Shown here one piece after another: positions 47,047 to 57,103 of a stretch of 64,000 nt of DNA. The number at the start of each line of letters is the position of its first letter. The stretch's first letter is position 1. Where the stretch lies: assembly GCF_024199945.1 (NCBI RefSeq), contig NZ_JANADP010000001.1, positions 1-64,000 of the forward strand. The letters are read 5' to 3'. This stretch comes from Bradyrhizobium sp. CCGUVB4N (GTDB taxonomy: Bacteria; Pseudomonadota; Alphaproteobacteria; Rhizobiales; Xanthobacteraceae). Under the pieces are notes generated by a model, which was not told the DNA's origin, ran no database searches, and worked only from the letters and a program-made list of their open reading frames with translations. The translations under genes and the position numbers were made by a program.

Positions 47047-47063
47047 TCGCGCGGTCGCTAGCG

Positions 47064-47091
47064 GTTTCCGGCGAGGCGGCCGGAAACTTTT
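47064..47091 (+). terminator. Rho-independent terminator after lnt
   Basis: GTTTCCGG (47064-47071) and CCGGAAAC (47080-47087) form a perfect 8-bp stem with an 8-base loop, followed by TTTT. It lies 17 bases after the lnt stop and closes the miaB-lnt series. Confidence 0.7.
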
Positions 47092-47210
47092 GACAACCGC
47101 AGTCCCACGGTTGACAGACTGCACGCGGGCTCCCCATTCTGCACCGGCTGCACAAGACAGCGGTGCATTGCTAAATTTCTCCGCAATGTTTCCCCAATCA
47201 GGGTGAAGTT

Positions 47211-47241
47211 TTGACGTCGCTGTCACCTGAGGCAATACAAT
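47211..47241 (+). promoter_or_regulatory. Possible promoter for the XRE gene
   Basis: TTGACG (47211-47216) is followed after 17 bases by AATACA (47234-47239) and after 19 by TACAAT (47236-47241), about 40 bases before the start codon. CATTGC and GCAATG at 47166-47171 and 47183-47188 form a short inverted repeat upstream, which could be an operator. Both are pattern matches only. Confidence 0.4.
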
Positions 47242-47277
47242 CATTGCGCCGACGGTGGTGTTTGGAGGGCTGAGGAA

Positions 47278-47691
47278 ATGTCGAAAGCGCCCAACCCTGT
47301 TGACAAATATGTCGGCAGTCGCGTGCGCATGCGCCGCATCATGTTGGGCATGAGTCAGGAAAAGCTCGGTGAAGCTTTGGGCCTGACTTTCCAGCAGATT
47401 CAGAAGTACGAGAAGGGCACGAACCGCGTCGGCGCAAGCCGAATCCAGCAGATCGCCGAGATTCTGCAGGTGCCGGTGTCGTTCCTGTTCGAGGGCGGAC
47501 CGAGCGGCGTCGCCGGCCCCGACGGCTTCGCGGAAGGTGCATCGCCCTCTTATGTCTCCGACTTCCTCGCGACCTCCGAAGGGCTCGCGCTGACCAAGGC
47601 GTTCACCCGAATCACCGATTCGAAGCTGCGCCGTTCGATCGTCGATCTCGTCGAGCAGATCGCCGCCCGCGAAGGCCCGGACAAGCGCTGA
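47278..47691 (+). CDS. XRE family helix-turn-helix regulator
   Basis: A 137-residue DNA-binding protein. Residues about 13-70 form a Cro/CI-type helix-turn-helix (VRMRRIMLGMSQEKLGEALGLTFQQIQKYEKGTNRVGASRIQQIAEILQVPVSFLFEG). The rest is helical with no known ligand motif. A close homolog sits after lnt in many Rhizobiales. ATG 47278 has GGAGGGCTGAGGAA just upstream. Target genes are unknown. Unlike the usual order, the next gene is not metK. Confidence 0.92.
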   Translation: MSKAPNPVDKYVGSRVRMRRIMLGMSQEKLGEALGLTFQQIQKYEKGTNRVGASRIQQIAEILQVPVSFLFEGGPSGVAGPDGFAEGASPSYVSDFLATSEGLALTKAFTRITDSKLRRSIVDLVEQIAAREGPDKR

Positions 47692-47806
47692 GGCGCCAAC
47701 TCATTCCGATTTGAGACTGCGCCAAATCTGGCCTATGTCGTCATTTGCGGGTGCGCTTTGCGTCGCCTCCGCCAAGATGATGCGATTCGAAGGCACAGAT
47801 ACGTTC

Positions 47807-48934
47807 ATGGCGAACTCCAACTCGTTCGATTCCCAAACTATTCTCGCAGGTATCCGCCGCTGGGTGGAGATCGAGACGCCGACGGAAGTGCCTGACCAGG
47901 TCAACCGGCTGGTCTCCGTGGTTGCCGATCATTACCGCGACCTGCCCGTCACGCTCGAACGCGTCGCCGGCGTCGATGGCTGCGGCGATCATCTCGTGGT
48001 GCGTTCGACCTGGGGCCAGGACCGGCCCGGTATCCTGGTGCTCAGCCATCTCGATACCGTTCATCCCATGGGCTTCATCGAACGTCTGCCGTTCAAGGTC
48101 GACGGCGACAGCGCGTTCGGTCCCGGCATCTACGACATGAAGGGCGGCGCCTACATCGCCTATCACGCCTTTCGCGAGCTTTGCGCAAAGCCCGACCGTC
48201 CGCCGCTCGGCATCACCCACATGTTCACCGCCGACGAGGAGATCGGCAGCCCGACCTCGCGCGCGCTCATCGAGGCCGAAGGGCGCAAGGCCAAATACGT
48301 GCTGGTGACGGAGCCGGCGCGCGACGGCGGCAAGATCGTCACCGGACGCAAGGGCGTCGGGCGATTCAAGGTTTACATCAAGGGAGTGCCCGCCCATGCC
48401 GGCTCGCGGCCCGAAGACGGCCGCAGCGCGGTGCGCGAGCTCGCCAACGTCATCCAGACGCTGGAAGCGATGAACGATCTGAAGCGCGGCGTCACCGTCA
48501 ATGTCGGCGTGGTGCGCGGCGGCACGCGGCCCAACGTCACGCCGGAAGAGGCCTATGCCGAAGTCGATCTGCGCGTGCCGAGCTCCAACGATGCCGACGA
48601 ATTCGTCGGCAAGATCCTCGGACTGACATCGAAGACCGACGGCGTGACCGTCACCGTCACCGGCGAGCTCAACCGTCCTCCTTACGAGAAGGGCAATGCG
48701 GGCGCCTCACTGTACGAGCACGCCAGGACGCTCGCCGCGGAGCTCGGCTTCGAGCTGATCGACACCCACACCGGCGGCGGTTCGGACGGCAATTTCACCG
48801 CGCCGCATACCGGCACGCTCGACGGGCTCGGCGTCGACGGCAAGGGCGCGCACACCCATTATGAGCAGCTCTACGTGTCCTCGCTCGAGCCGCGCGCGCG
48901 GCTGCTGCACCGCCTGTACCAGACACTGCGATGA
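47807..48934 (+). CDS. M20 family zinc peptidase, carboxypeptidase G2-like
   Basis: A 375-residue metallopeptidase. Zinc-site patterns seen are SHLDTVHP, GPGIYDMKGG, the catalytic Glu pair in FTADEEIGS, the ligand in VTEPARDG, and a C-terminal TGGGSDGNF and GAHTHYEQLYV. The lid domain (GRFKVYIKGVPAHAG) is also family-typical. Members remove C-terminal glutamate from peptides or folates; the substrate here is not known. No signal peptide, so probably cytosolic. ATG 47807 is a compromise; ATG 47777 would add 10 residues. trmB overlaps its stop by 4 bases. Confidence 0.9.
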   Translation: MANSNSFDSQTILAGIRRWVEIETPTEVPDQVNRLVSVVADHYRDLPVTLERVAGVDGCGDHLVVRSTWGQDRPGILVLSHLDTVHPMGFIERLPFKVDGDSAFGPGIYDMKGGAYIAYHAFRELCAKPDRPPLGITHMFTADEEIGSPTSRALIEAEGRKAKYVLVTEPARDGGKIVTGRKGVGRFKVYIKGVPAHAGSRPEDGRSAVRELANVIQTLEAMNDLKRGVTVNVGVVRGGTRPNVTPEEAYAEVDLRVPSSNDADEFVGKILGLTSKTDGVTVTVTGELNRPPYEKGNAGASLYEHARTLAAELGFELIDTHTGGGSDGNFTAPHTGTLDGLGVDGKGAHTHYEQLYVSSLEPRARLLHRLYQTLR

Positions 48935-49641
48935 GCGAACGCAAATCAGACCCCGATCGCGCGAACGACGAGCGCGCATTCTTCGGGCGGCGCAAGGGCC
49001 ACAAGCTCAGGCAGCACCAGGCCGAGCTGGTCGATCATCTGCTGCCGCATCTTTCGCTCGACATCACGTCAGAGAGGCCGGCGAACGCCGCCGAGATCTT
49101 CGATCCCGCGGCCGAAGATTTACGGCTCGAGATCGGCTTCGGCGGCGGCGAGCATCTCGCCGCGGAAGCGCAGAACTTCGCGACGACCGGCTTCATCGGC
49201 TGCGAGCCCTATGTCAACGGCATGGCCAAGATCCTCGCGCAGATCGAGGCCGCCAACATCGCCAACATCCGCCTGTTCGCCGGCGATGCCGCCGAGCTGC
49301 TGGCCTGGCTGCCGGACGCCTCGCTGTCGCGGATCGATCTGATCCACCCCGATCCCTGGCCGAAGCGGCGGCACTGGAAGCGGCGCTTCGTTCAGGACCG
49401 CACGATCGTCGCAATGGCACGCGTGCTGAAGCCGGGCGGTGAATTCCGTTTCGTCTGCGACATCGACGATTACTGCGCCTGGACGCTGTCGCATCTGGCG
49501 CGTGCGCCGGATTTTCAGTGGCTTGCGGAACGCGCCGACGATTTCCGTCAGCCCTGGGAAGGCTACACCATGACGCGCTACGGTCGTAAGGCCGCGCGCG
49601 AGGGACGCAAGGCGGCGTATTTGCGATTTCGCAGAAGCTAG
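48931..49641 (+). CDS. trmB: tRNA (guanine-N7)-methyltransferase
   Basis: SAM-dependent enzyme that makes m7G46 in tRNA. The 236-residue protein has LRLEIGFGGGEHLAAEA (SAM-binding), IGCEPYVNGMAK and the family motif LIHPDPWPKRRHWKRRFVQ, with RYGRKAAREGRKAAYLRF at the end. ATG 48931 overlaps the peptidase stop. Its last four bases overlap the stop codon of the convergent DUF2336 gene. Confidence 0.94.
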   Translation: MSERKSDPDRANDERAFFGRRKGHKLRQHQAELVDHLLPHLSLDITSERPANAAEIFDPAAEDLRLEIGFGGGEHLAAEAQNFATTGFIGCEPYVNGMAKILAQIEAANIANIRLFAGDAAELLAWLPDASLSRIDLIHPDPWPKRRHWKRRFVQDRTIVAMARVLKPGGEFRFVCDIDDYCAWTLSHLARAPDFQWLAERADDFRQPWEGYTMTRYGRKAAREGRKAAYLRFRRS

Positions 49642-50720
49642 ATCGTTCGGCGGTTGCGCCAGAAATTCACGACGCGCTCGGCGGTCGCCGGCATCAGGCG
49701 GGTGAAATTCGTGCGCGCCTGCTCGAGATCGGCATCGGCCGGCATGCGATGCGGCCCGTACCACATCAGGATCAGCGCGCGCACCGTGGGCCAACCGAGA
49801 TTCAGGACACGGCCGAGGATCAGGATCGGATCATAGCGGTCGCCCGCGATCAGGCGATCGAGCATCGAAAGCCTGACGCCGGCCATCGCCGACAGCGTGG
49901 CGACCGATTCCTCGTATTTATGCGCCTTGGCAAAACCAAGCAGCGCGCTTTCGCCGAGATGGCCGCCGCGATGCAGGCCAAGCACCGTGCGTTGCGCGGC
50001 GGAGAAATCGCGCCGCGGGCCGGGCGGCAGCGCGGCTTCCTCGATCGAAGCCATGGCGCGCTTGATCTCGACCTGGCGCGCCGGATTGACCACGCTGGAC
50101 AGGCGACGACGAATGACGTCGAGCGTGCCGTCCAGGAGTTCCTTGAGATGCTCGCCGGAGAGATCTTCGCGCTGGCCGATCTTGAGCGTCAGCACGCCAT
50201 CCTGGCTCGCGCGCTTGATCAGCTCCGAATAGCCGCCGGGTGAGAAGATCGCGCCGGCGTTGCCGGCGGCACGACGCACCACGTCGCGATCGCCGCGCTC
50301 GACCAGCACGTCGGTGATCTCGGCGGACAGGGTCGGCCGCTCCGTCATCGCCAGGAGATGGCCCTGGCCCTTGAGCCGGGCGATCTCGACGAGCGCGGCT
50401 TCATCGAGCACCGGAGACCGGCGCAGCACCGGGGCCGCCACCAGGATTTCATTTTCACGCGCGAGCTGGCCGACCAGATGACGCGGCGCGTTGTCCAGCC
50501 GCGAGAAGCGCTCGGCGAGATCGACGCGCGAGGCGAGCTCCGCATGCGGGACGAGATCGATCAGGAGATTGTCGAACAGATCGATGAGCTCGGGACGGAG
50601 TCTCGAGGCGTCCTGAAAGAACAGCGCGGCGATGGCGTTTGCGATCTCGCCACGACGCCGGGGATCGCCGCGTTTGACGATATCGTCCAGTCCGGGAATG
50701 AGCGACGTGGCAACGGTCAT
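49638..50720 (-). CDS. DUF2336 family protein
   Basis: A 360-residue protein of the DUF2336 family, common in alphaproteobacteria and of unknown role. It is mostly alpha-helical, with HEAT-like stretches such as LVGQLARENEILVAAPVLRRSPVLDEAALVEIARLKGQGHLLAMTERPTLSAEITDVLVERGDRDVVRRAAGN. No signal peptide or membrane segment is seen. ATG 50720 gives MTVATSLIPGLDDIVKRGD; in-frame starts up to 50780 lack a ribosome site. It ends inside the last codons of trmB on the opposite strand. Confidence 0.85.
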   Translation of the reverse strand: MTVATSLIPGLDDIVKRGDPRRRGEIANAIAALFFQDASRLRPELIDLFDNLLIDLVPHAELASRVDLAERFSRLDNAPRHLVGQLARENEILVAAPVLRRSPVLDEAALVEIARLKGQGHLLAMTERPTLSAEITDVLVERGDRDVVRRAAGNAGAIFSPGGYSELIKRASQDGVLTLKIGQREDLSGEHLKELLDGTLDVIRRRLSSVVNPARQVEIKRAMASIEEAALPPGPRRDFSAAQRTVLGLHRGGHLGESALLGFAKAHKYEESVATLSAMAGVRLSMLDRLIAGDRYDPILILGRVLNLGWPTVRALILMWYGPHRMPADADLEQARTNFTRLMPATAERVVNFWRNRRTI

Positions 50721-50863
50721 GAAACGCAACTCGAAATCTGGCACGCCGTGGGCGCGCCATAGGCTCAAGCCGCCCCACAACCGGGAAATTTAGGCCCGCT
50801 TCATGAAAGAAGCGTTGCTCTTTGGGGCGCCTGTCGGCGCTCCCAGGGGGCCCGCCGGGACGC

Positions 50864-50891
50864 AAAAAGCCCGCATCCGGCTGCGATGGGC
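50864..50891 (-). terminator. Terminator-like hairpin on the minus strand
   Basis: Read on the minus strand: GCCC, bulge ATC, GCA, loop GCCGGA, TGC, GGGC, then TTTTT. It lies upstream of the DUF2336 start, so it could end a short minus-strand RNA that begins somewhere between it and rimP. No promoter for such an RNA was identified. Confidence 0.45.
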
Positions 50892-50892
50892 C

Positions 50893-50921
50893 TTGTCCGG
50901 GCAGGCGGAACGGGCTATATG
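50893..50921 (+). promoter_or_regulatory. Promoter-like pair upstream of rimP
   Basis: TTGTCC (50893-50898) and TATATG (50916-50921) are 17 bases apart. A transcript starting near 50928 would run 60 bases into the terminator at 50958-50988. It is a pattern match, not a demonstrated promoter. Confidence 0.45.
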
Positions 50922-50957
50922 AGCGCCAATTCATCTTCTCATACGATCCGCGTAGTG

Positions 50958-50988
50958 AGAGTGGGCCCGAAAGGACCCGCTCTTTTTT
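50958..50988 (+). terminator. Terminator or attenuator in the rimP leader
   Basis: AGAGTGGG (50958-50965) pairs with CCCGCTCT (50976-50983) as 8 bp including one U-G, with a GAAA-containing loop, then TTTTTT to 50988. It is a classic Rho-independent form, 124 bases upstream of the rimP start and on its strand. It could attenuate the rimP-nusA operon or end a small RNA. Confidence 0.7.
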
Positions 50989-51078
50989 ATTACCTGAACG
51001 CGGCTTGGCGGAAGATGCGGCCCGACGGAGTGTCGGGAAAGTTCCGAAGCGGGCTTTGACGTTTTAACCAAGCCTTAA

Positions 51079-51873
<795 letters not shown>

Positions 51874-51875
51874 CC

Positions 51876-53486
51876 ATGGCAGTCAGCGCCAATCGACTTG
51901 AATTGCTCCAGATCGCCGACGCCGTCGCCCGCGAGAAATCGATCGACCGCGGCATCGTCATCGCGGCGATGGAAGATGCCATCGCCAAGGCTGCGCGGGC
52001 CCGTTACGGCAGCGAGACTGACGTTCACGCCGAGATCGACCCGAAGAAGGGCGAGCTGCGGCTGTCGCGCCACATGCTGGTGGTCGACAAGGTCGAAAAT
52101 CACTCCAACCAGATTTCGCTGGTCGACGCGCAGCGCGCCAATCCCGGCGCCCAGGTCGGCGACACCATTGCCGACACCCTGCCGCCGCTCGAATACGGCC
52201 GCATCGCCGCGCAGTCGGCCAAGCAGGTGATCGTGCAGAAGGTGCGCGAGGCCGAGCGTGACCGGCAGTATCAGGAATTCAAGGACCGCATCGGCGACAT
52301 CGTCAACGGCGTCGTCAAGCGCGTCGAATATGGCAGCGTGATCGTCGATCTCGGTCGTGGCGAAGCCATCATCCGCCGCGACGAGATGCTGCCGCGCGAA
52401 GTGTTCCGCAACGGCGACCGCGTCCGCGCCTACATCTTCGACGTCCGCCGCGAGACCCGCGGTCCGCAGATCTTCCTGTCCCGCACCCATCCGCAGTTCA
52501 TGGCGAAGCTGTTCGCGCAGGAAGTGCCGGAGATCTATGACGGCATCGTCGAGATCAAGGCGGTGGCCCGCGATCCGGGCTCGCGCGCGAAAATCGGCGT
52601 GATTTCCCGCGATTCCTCGGTCGATCCGGTCGGCGCCTGCGTCGGTATGCGCGGCTCGCGCGTGCAGGCCGTCGTGAACGAACTGCAGGGCGAGAAGATC
52701 GACATCATTCCCTGGTCGCCCGACATCGCGACCTTCGTGGTCAACGCGCTGGCGCCGGCCGAAGTCTCCAAGGTCGTCATCGACGAGGACCGCGAGCGCA
52801 TCGAGGTCGTGGTGCCCGACACCAACAACCAGCTTTCGCTGGCGATCGGCCGCCGCGGCCAGAACGTCCGTCTCGCCTCGCAGCTCACCGGTTGGGACAT
52901 CGACATCCTGACCGAGCAGGAGGAATCGGAGCGCCGCCAGGCCGACTTCGAGAACTCCACCCGCGTCTTCATGGAATCGCTCAATGTCGACGAGGTGGTT
53001 GGCCAGCTGCTCGCCTCCGAAGGCTTCACCTCGGTCGAGGAACTCGCGATGGTGGACCTCAAGGAGCTCGCCGGGATCGAGGGTTTCGACGAGGAGACCG
53101 CACAGGAACTCCAGAACCGCGCCCGCGAATATCTCGATCAGCAGGAAGCCGAGATCGAGGCCCGCCGCAAGGAACTCGGCGTCGAGGACGCCGTGAAGGA
53201 CGTGCCCGGCGTCACCTCGAAGATGCTGGTGAAGTTCGGCGAGAACGACATCAAGACGGTCGAGGACCTCGCGGGCTGCGCCACCGACGATCTGGTCGGC
53301 TGGACCGAGCGCAAGGAAGGCGGCGAGCAGACCAAGTTCGCCGGCGCGCTCGACGGCCTCGGCATCTCGCGCGACGATGCGGAAGCCATGATCATGCAGG
53401 CCCGCGTCAAGGCCGGCTGGATCACCGAGGCTGACCTCGCCAAGCCGGCCGAAGAGGCCGACGCGACCGAAGATCAGCCGGCTTAA
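51876..53486 (+). CDS. nusA: Transcription termination/antitermination factor NusA
   Basis: Binds RNA polymerase and modulates pausing, termination and antitermination. The 536-residue protein has the NusA N-terminal domain (1-125), an S1 domain (about 135-200, GDIVNGVVKRVEYGSVIVDLGRGEAIIRRDEMLPREVFRNGDRVRAYI), two KH domains (200-345, KIGVISRDSSVDPVGACVGMRGSRVQAVVNEL), and C-terminal helix-hairpin-helix repeats (EELAMVDLKELAGIEGFDEETAQELQNRARE and KTVEDLAGCATDDLVGW). The length is normal for alphaproteobacteria. ATG 51876 has GAAGGAGA upstream. Confidence 0.97.
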   Translation: MAVSANRLELLQIADAVAREKSIDRGIVIAAMEDAIAKAARARYGSETDVHAEIDPKKGELRLSRHMLVVDKVENHSNQISLVDAQRANPGAQVGDTIADTLPPLEYGRIAAQSAKQVIVQKVREAERDRQYQEFKDRIGDIVNGVVKRVEYGSVIVDLGRGEAIIRRDEMLPREVFRNGDRVRAYIFDVRRETRGPQIFLSRTHPQFMAKLFAQEVPEIYDGIVEIKAVARDPGSRAKIGVISRDSSVDPVGACVGMRGSRVQAVVNELQGEKIDIIPWSPDIATFVVNALAPAEVSKVVIDEDRERIEVVVPDTNNQLSLAIGRRGQNVRLASQLTGWDIDILTEQEESERRQADFENSTRVFMESLNVDEVVGQLLASEGFTSVEELAMVDLKELAGIEGFDEETAQELQNRAREYLDQQEAEIEARRKELGVEDAVKDVPGVTSKMLVKFGENDIKTVEDLAGCATDDLVGWTERKEGGEQTKFAGALDGLGISRDDAEAMIMQARVKAGWITEADLAKPAEEADATEDQPA

Positions 53487-53509
53487 GGGCAAAGGAGAAT
53501 GTCGCCCGG

Positions 53510-54193
53510 ATGCTTGCCAGCTTTGACACCGACCTTGACCATGGACCGCGGGCCGAAAGGTCCGCGACCATGCGCATGTGCGCTGTCAGCCGCGAGGTCC
53601 GGCCGATCGACGAGCTGATCCGCTTCGTCGTATCGCCGCAAGGCGACATAGTTCCCGATCTCAAGCGCAAATTGCCCGGACGAGGCATGTGGGTCACGGC
53701 ATCGCGACGGGTGGTTGCGGAAGCCGTCCGTCGTCACCAATTTACCAAAGCCTTCAAGCGCGACCTGCGCATTCCCCCGACGCTTCCCGACGACATCGAT
53801 GCGCTCCTGGTTCGGAGCGTGACCGAGGCCCTTGGGATTGCCGCCAAGGCGGGCCAGATCGTTGCCGGCTTCGGCAAGGTCGAGAGCGCCCTGCGGGAAG
53901 GTACGGTCGAGGTCCTGATCCACGCCAGCGACGGGGCCGCGGACGGAATCCGCAAATTGGACATGCTGGCGCGTCAAAATGCCGGAAATCGCGGTGCCGA
54001 GCCGCAGATTCCCGTCGTTACGGCCCTGAAATCGATAGAATTGGATTTGGCACTTACCCGGTCAAATGTGATACATGCTGCCCTGCTCGCGGGCCCGGCG
54101 AGCAAGTCATTCCTGTCACGTAGCCAGATGCTGGTCCGATACCGGATGGCGGACGCTGACAAGACTGCCGAAAAGCCCGGCCAGGATTTCTGA
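53510..54193 (+). CDS. ylxR: YlxR (DUF448) and L7Ae-like RNA-binding fusion protein
   Basis: A 227-residue protein with two RNA-binding parts. The N-terminal DUF448/YlxR domain (about 20-90) shows MRMCAVSREVRPIDELIRFVVSPQGDIVPDLKRKLPGRGMWV. The second domain (about 100-195) resembles L7Ae/L30e proteins: LGIAAKAGQIVAGFGKVESALREGTVEVLIHASDGAADGIRKLD. This is the usual alphaproteobacterial form; in Bacillus ylxR and ylxQ are separate genes. It lies between nusA and infB. ATG 53510 follows GGAGAATGTCGCCCGG. Confidence 0.92.
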   Translation: MLASFDTDLDHGPRAERSATMRMCAVSREVRPIDELIRFVVSPQGDIVPDLKRKLPGRGMWVTASRRVVAEAVRRHQFTKAFKRDLRIPPTLPDDIDALLVRSVTEALGIAAKAGQIVAGFGKVESALREGTVEVLIHASDGAADGIRKLDMLARQNAGNRGAEPQIPVVTALKSIELDLALTRSNVIHAALLAGPASKSFLSRSQMLVRYRMADADKTAEKPGQDF

Positions 54194-54262
54194 AGATAAC
54201 GACGACCCGATAAGACGGTGCGGCAACGCACAACACTGATAAATCAGGATTAGGACTGCTGA

Positions 54263-56947
54263 ATGGTTGATACCAAGACCCCTGACGACAAGAAGCTGAG
54301 CGTTCCGAGCAAGACGCTATCGCTCAAGCCGCGCGTCGAAACGGGCACTGTGCGCCAGAGCTTCAGCCATGGCCGCAGCAAGCAGGTCGTGGTCGAGAAG
54401 CGCGGCAAGCGCCGTATCGACGGCAGCCCTGAGCCACAGGCACCGACCGTTGTTGCAAAGCCGGCGCCCGCTGCCCCTGCGCCCGCCCCGTCGCGCCCGG
54501 CTCCGCCGCGCAACGCCGGCTCCGGCGTCGTGCTGCGCACGCTGACCGAGGACGAACGTTCCGCTCGCGCCAGCGCGCTCGCGGACGCCAAGGTGCGCGA
54601 AGTCGAAGAGCGCCGCCAGGCCGAGGAAGAGGCCCAGCGCCGCTCGGTTCGCGAGGCCGCCGAACGCGCCGAGCGCGAAGCCGCCGAATCCCGCCGCAAG
54701 GCCGAGGAAGAGCGTCACCGTCACGAGGACGAAGCCAAGCGCAAGGCCGAGACCGAAGCCAAGAAGCGCTTTGGTGAAGGCGAGCAGCCGGCTGCCGCGC
54801 GTCCCGCAGCAGCGGCCGCCCCGGCGACCAGCGCTCCGCGCCCCGCGCCGACCACCACCACGCGACCGGGAGCGACCACGACCGCTCGCCCGGCAACCAT
54901 CGCGCCGCGGCAGGGTGTCCCAGCAGCTCGTGCGCCCGGTGTCGCAGCCGGCCCGGACGAAGATGACGGTCCGCGCCAGATCCGTCGCGGTCCCGGCGGC
55001 GCCGCGCGTCCTGTGGTCGCGCCCAAGCCGACCCATAAGCCTGGCCCGCAGAAGGAGCGCGGCCGACTGACCGTCGTCACCGCGCTCAATGCCGACGAAG
55101 TGCGCGAGCGCTCGATCGCCTCGTTCCGCCGCCGCACCCAGCGCCTGAAGGGCCACGTCTCGAACGAGCCGAAGGAAAAGCTGATCCGCGAGGTGATCAT
55201 TCCGGAAGCGATCACCATTCAGGAACTCGCCAACCGCATGGCCGAGCGCGCGGTCGACGTCATCCGCATGCTGATGAAGCAGGGCGCGATGCACAAGATC
55301 ACCGACGTGATCGATGCCGACACCGCGCAGCTGATCGCCGAAGAGCTCGGCCACACCGTCAAGCGCGTTGCCGCGTCCGACGTTGAAGAAGGCCTGTTCG
55401 ACGCCGTCGACGATTCCACCGACACCGAGACCCGCTCTCCGGTCGTCACCGTTATGGGCCACGTCGACCACGGCAAGACCTCGCTGCTCGACGCGCTCCG
55501 CCATGCCAACGTGGTGTCCGGCGAAGCCGGCGGTATCACCCAGCATATCGGCGCCTATCAGGTCGTCTCGCCCGAGAGCGGCAAGAAGATCACCTTCATC
55601 GACACGCCCGGCCACGCCGCGTTCACTGCGATGCGCGCCCGCGGCGCCAAGGTCACCGACATCGTCGTGCTGGTGGTCGCGGCCGATGACGGCGTGATGC
55701 CGCAGACGATCGAAGCCATCAACCACGCCAAGGCGGCGCGGGTGCCGATCATCGTTGCCATCAACAAGATCGACAAGCCCGATGCCAAGCCCGAGCGCGT
55801 GCGCACCGAGCTGCTCCAGCACGAGGTGCAGGTGGAATCGTTCGGTGGCGATGTCGTCGACGTCGAGGTGTCCGCCAAGAACAAGACCAATCTCGACAAG
55901 CTGCTCGAGATGATCGCGCTCCAGGCCGAAATCCTCGACCTCAAGACCAATTCGGAGCGTCCGGCCGAAGGCACCGTGATCGAAGCCAAGCTCGATCGCG
56001 GCCGTGGCCCGGTCGCGACCGTGCTGGTCCAGCGCGGCACGCTGCGTGTCGGTGACATCATCGTCGCCGGCGCCGAAATGGGCCGTGTCCGCGCGCTGAT
56101 CTCCGATCAGGGTGAGACGGTGCAGGAAGCCGGTCCCTCAGTGCCGGTCGAAGTGCTCGGCTTCAACGGTCCGCCGGAAGCCGGCGATCGTCTCGCGGTG
56201 GTCGAGAACGAAGCCCGCGCCCGTCAGGTCACCAGCTACCGCGCGCACCAGAAGCGCGAGAACGCGGCTGCCTCGATCTCCGGCATGCGCGGCTCGCTCG
56301 AGCAGATGATGTCGCAGTTGAAGACGGCGGGCCGCAAGGAATTCCCGCTGATCGTCAAGGCCGACGTGCAGGGCTCGCTGGAAGCGATCCTCGGCTCGCT
56401 CGAGAAGCTCGGCACCGACGAAGTCGCCGCCCGCATCCTGCATGCCGGCGTCGGCGGTATCTCGGAATCCGACGTGACGCTCGCGGAAGGCTTCAACGCC
56501 GCGATCATCGGCTTCTCGGTCCGTGCGAACAAGGAAGCTGCCGCGGCTGCCAAGCGCAACGGCATCGAGATCCGCTACTACAACATCATCTACGACCTCG
56601 TGGACGACGTGAAGAAGGCGATGAGCGGTCTGCTCGCGCCGACCTTGCGCGAAACCATGCTGGGCAACGCCGAGATCCTGGAGATCTTCAACATCTCCAA
56701 GGTCGGCAAGGTTGCCGGCTGCCGCGTCACCGACGGCACCGTGGAACGCGGCGCCAATGTGCGCCTGATCCGCGACAACGTCGTCGTGCACGAAGGCAAG
56801 CTGTCGACGCTGAAGCGCTTCAAGGACGAAGTGAAGGAAGTCCAGTCCGGTCAGGAATGCGGCATGGCCTTCGAGAACTATCACGACATGCGTGCCGGTG
56901 ACGTGATCGAGTGTTATCGCGTGGAGACGATCCAGCGCTCCCTGTAA
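54263..56947 (+). CDS. infB: Translation initiation factor IF-2
   Basis: GTPase that places fMet-tRNA on the 30S subunit. The 894-residue protein has a long charged, Ala/Arg/Pro-rich N-terminal region (about 1-270) with a coiled-coil [31 protein letters not shown] stretch, an IF2_N motif ([29 protein letters not shown]), the G domain with [17 protein letters not shown] and NKIDK, and C-terminal domains ending [23 protein letters not shown]. The length is normal for this group. ATG 54263 with only GGACTGCTGA upstream. Confidence 0.97.
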   Translation: MVDTKTPDDKKLSVPSKTLSLKPRVETGTVRQSFSHGRSKQVVVEKRGKRRIDGSPEPQAPTVVAKPAPAAPAPAPSRPAPPRNAGSGVVLRTLTEDERSARASALADAKVREVEERRQAEEEAQRRSVREAAERAEREAAESRRKAEEERHRHEDEAKRKAETEAKKRFGEGEQPAAARPAAAAAPATSAPRPAPTTTTRPGATTTARPATIAPRQGVPAARAPGVAAGPDEDDGPRQIRRGPGGAARPVVAPKPTHKPGPQKERGRLTVVTALNADEVRERSIASFRRRTQRLKGHVSNEPKEKLIREVIIPEAITIQELANRMAERAVDVIRMLMKQGAMHKITDVIDADTAQLIAEELGHTVKRVAASDVEEGLFDAVDDSTDTETRSPVVTVMGHVDHGKTSLLDALRHANVVSGEAGGITQHIGAYQVVSPESGKKITFIDTPGHAAFTAMRARGAKVTDIVVLVVAADDGVMPQTIEAINHAKAARVPIIVAINKIDKPDAKPERVRTELLQHEVQVESFGGDVVDVEVSAKNKTNLDKLLEMIALQAEILDLKTNSERPAEGTVIEAKLDRGRGPVATVLVQRGTLRVGDIIVAGAEMGRVRALISDQGETVQEAGPSVPVEVLGFNGPPEAGDRLAVVENEARARQVTSYRAHQKRENAAASISGMRGSLEQMMSQLKTAGRKEFPLIVKADVQGSLEAILGSLEKLGTDEVAARILHAGVGGISESDVTLAEGFNAAIIGFSVRANKEAAAAAKRNGIEIRYYNIIYDLVDDVKKAMSGLLAPTLRETMLGNAEILEIFNISKVGKVAGCRVTDGTVERGANVRLIRDNVVVHEGKLSTLKRFKDEVKEVQSGQECGMAFENYHDMRAGDVIECYRVETIQRSL

Positions 56948-57001
56948 GTCCAAATCTTACCGAAGCGCCCGGATCTTTTTGAACTGAAATAGCGGGAGTG
57001 A

Positions 57002-57026
57002 GATGGCCGGATTTTTTCCGGCCATC
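57002..57026. repeat. 9-bp hairpin between infB and rbfA
   Basis: GATGGCCGG (57002-57010) and CCGGCCATC (57018-57026) form a perfect stem with loop ATTTTTT. A second, imperfect hairpin with CGTGTCCC and GGGCACG follows at about 57063-57089. The spacer 56948-57103 is otherwise empty. They may be repeat-derived or may affect rbfA translation. Confidence 0.55.
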
Positions 57027-57103
57027 CACGCCCCATTCGTTCCAGCAGGACAAATGACAATGCTCGTGTCCCATACGCGGGCACGACGAGGTGATTTTCG
57101 ACT

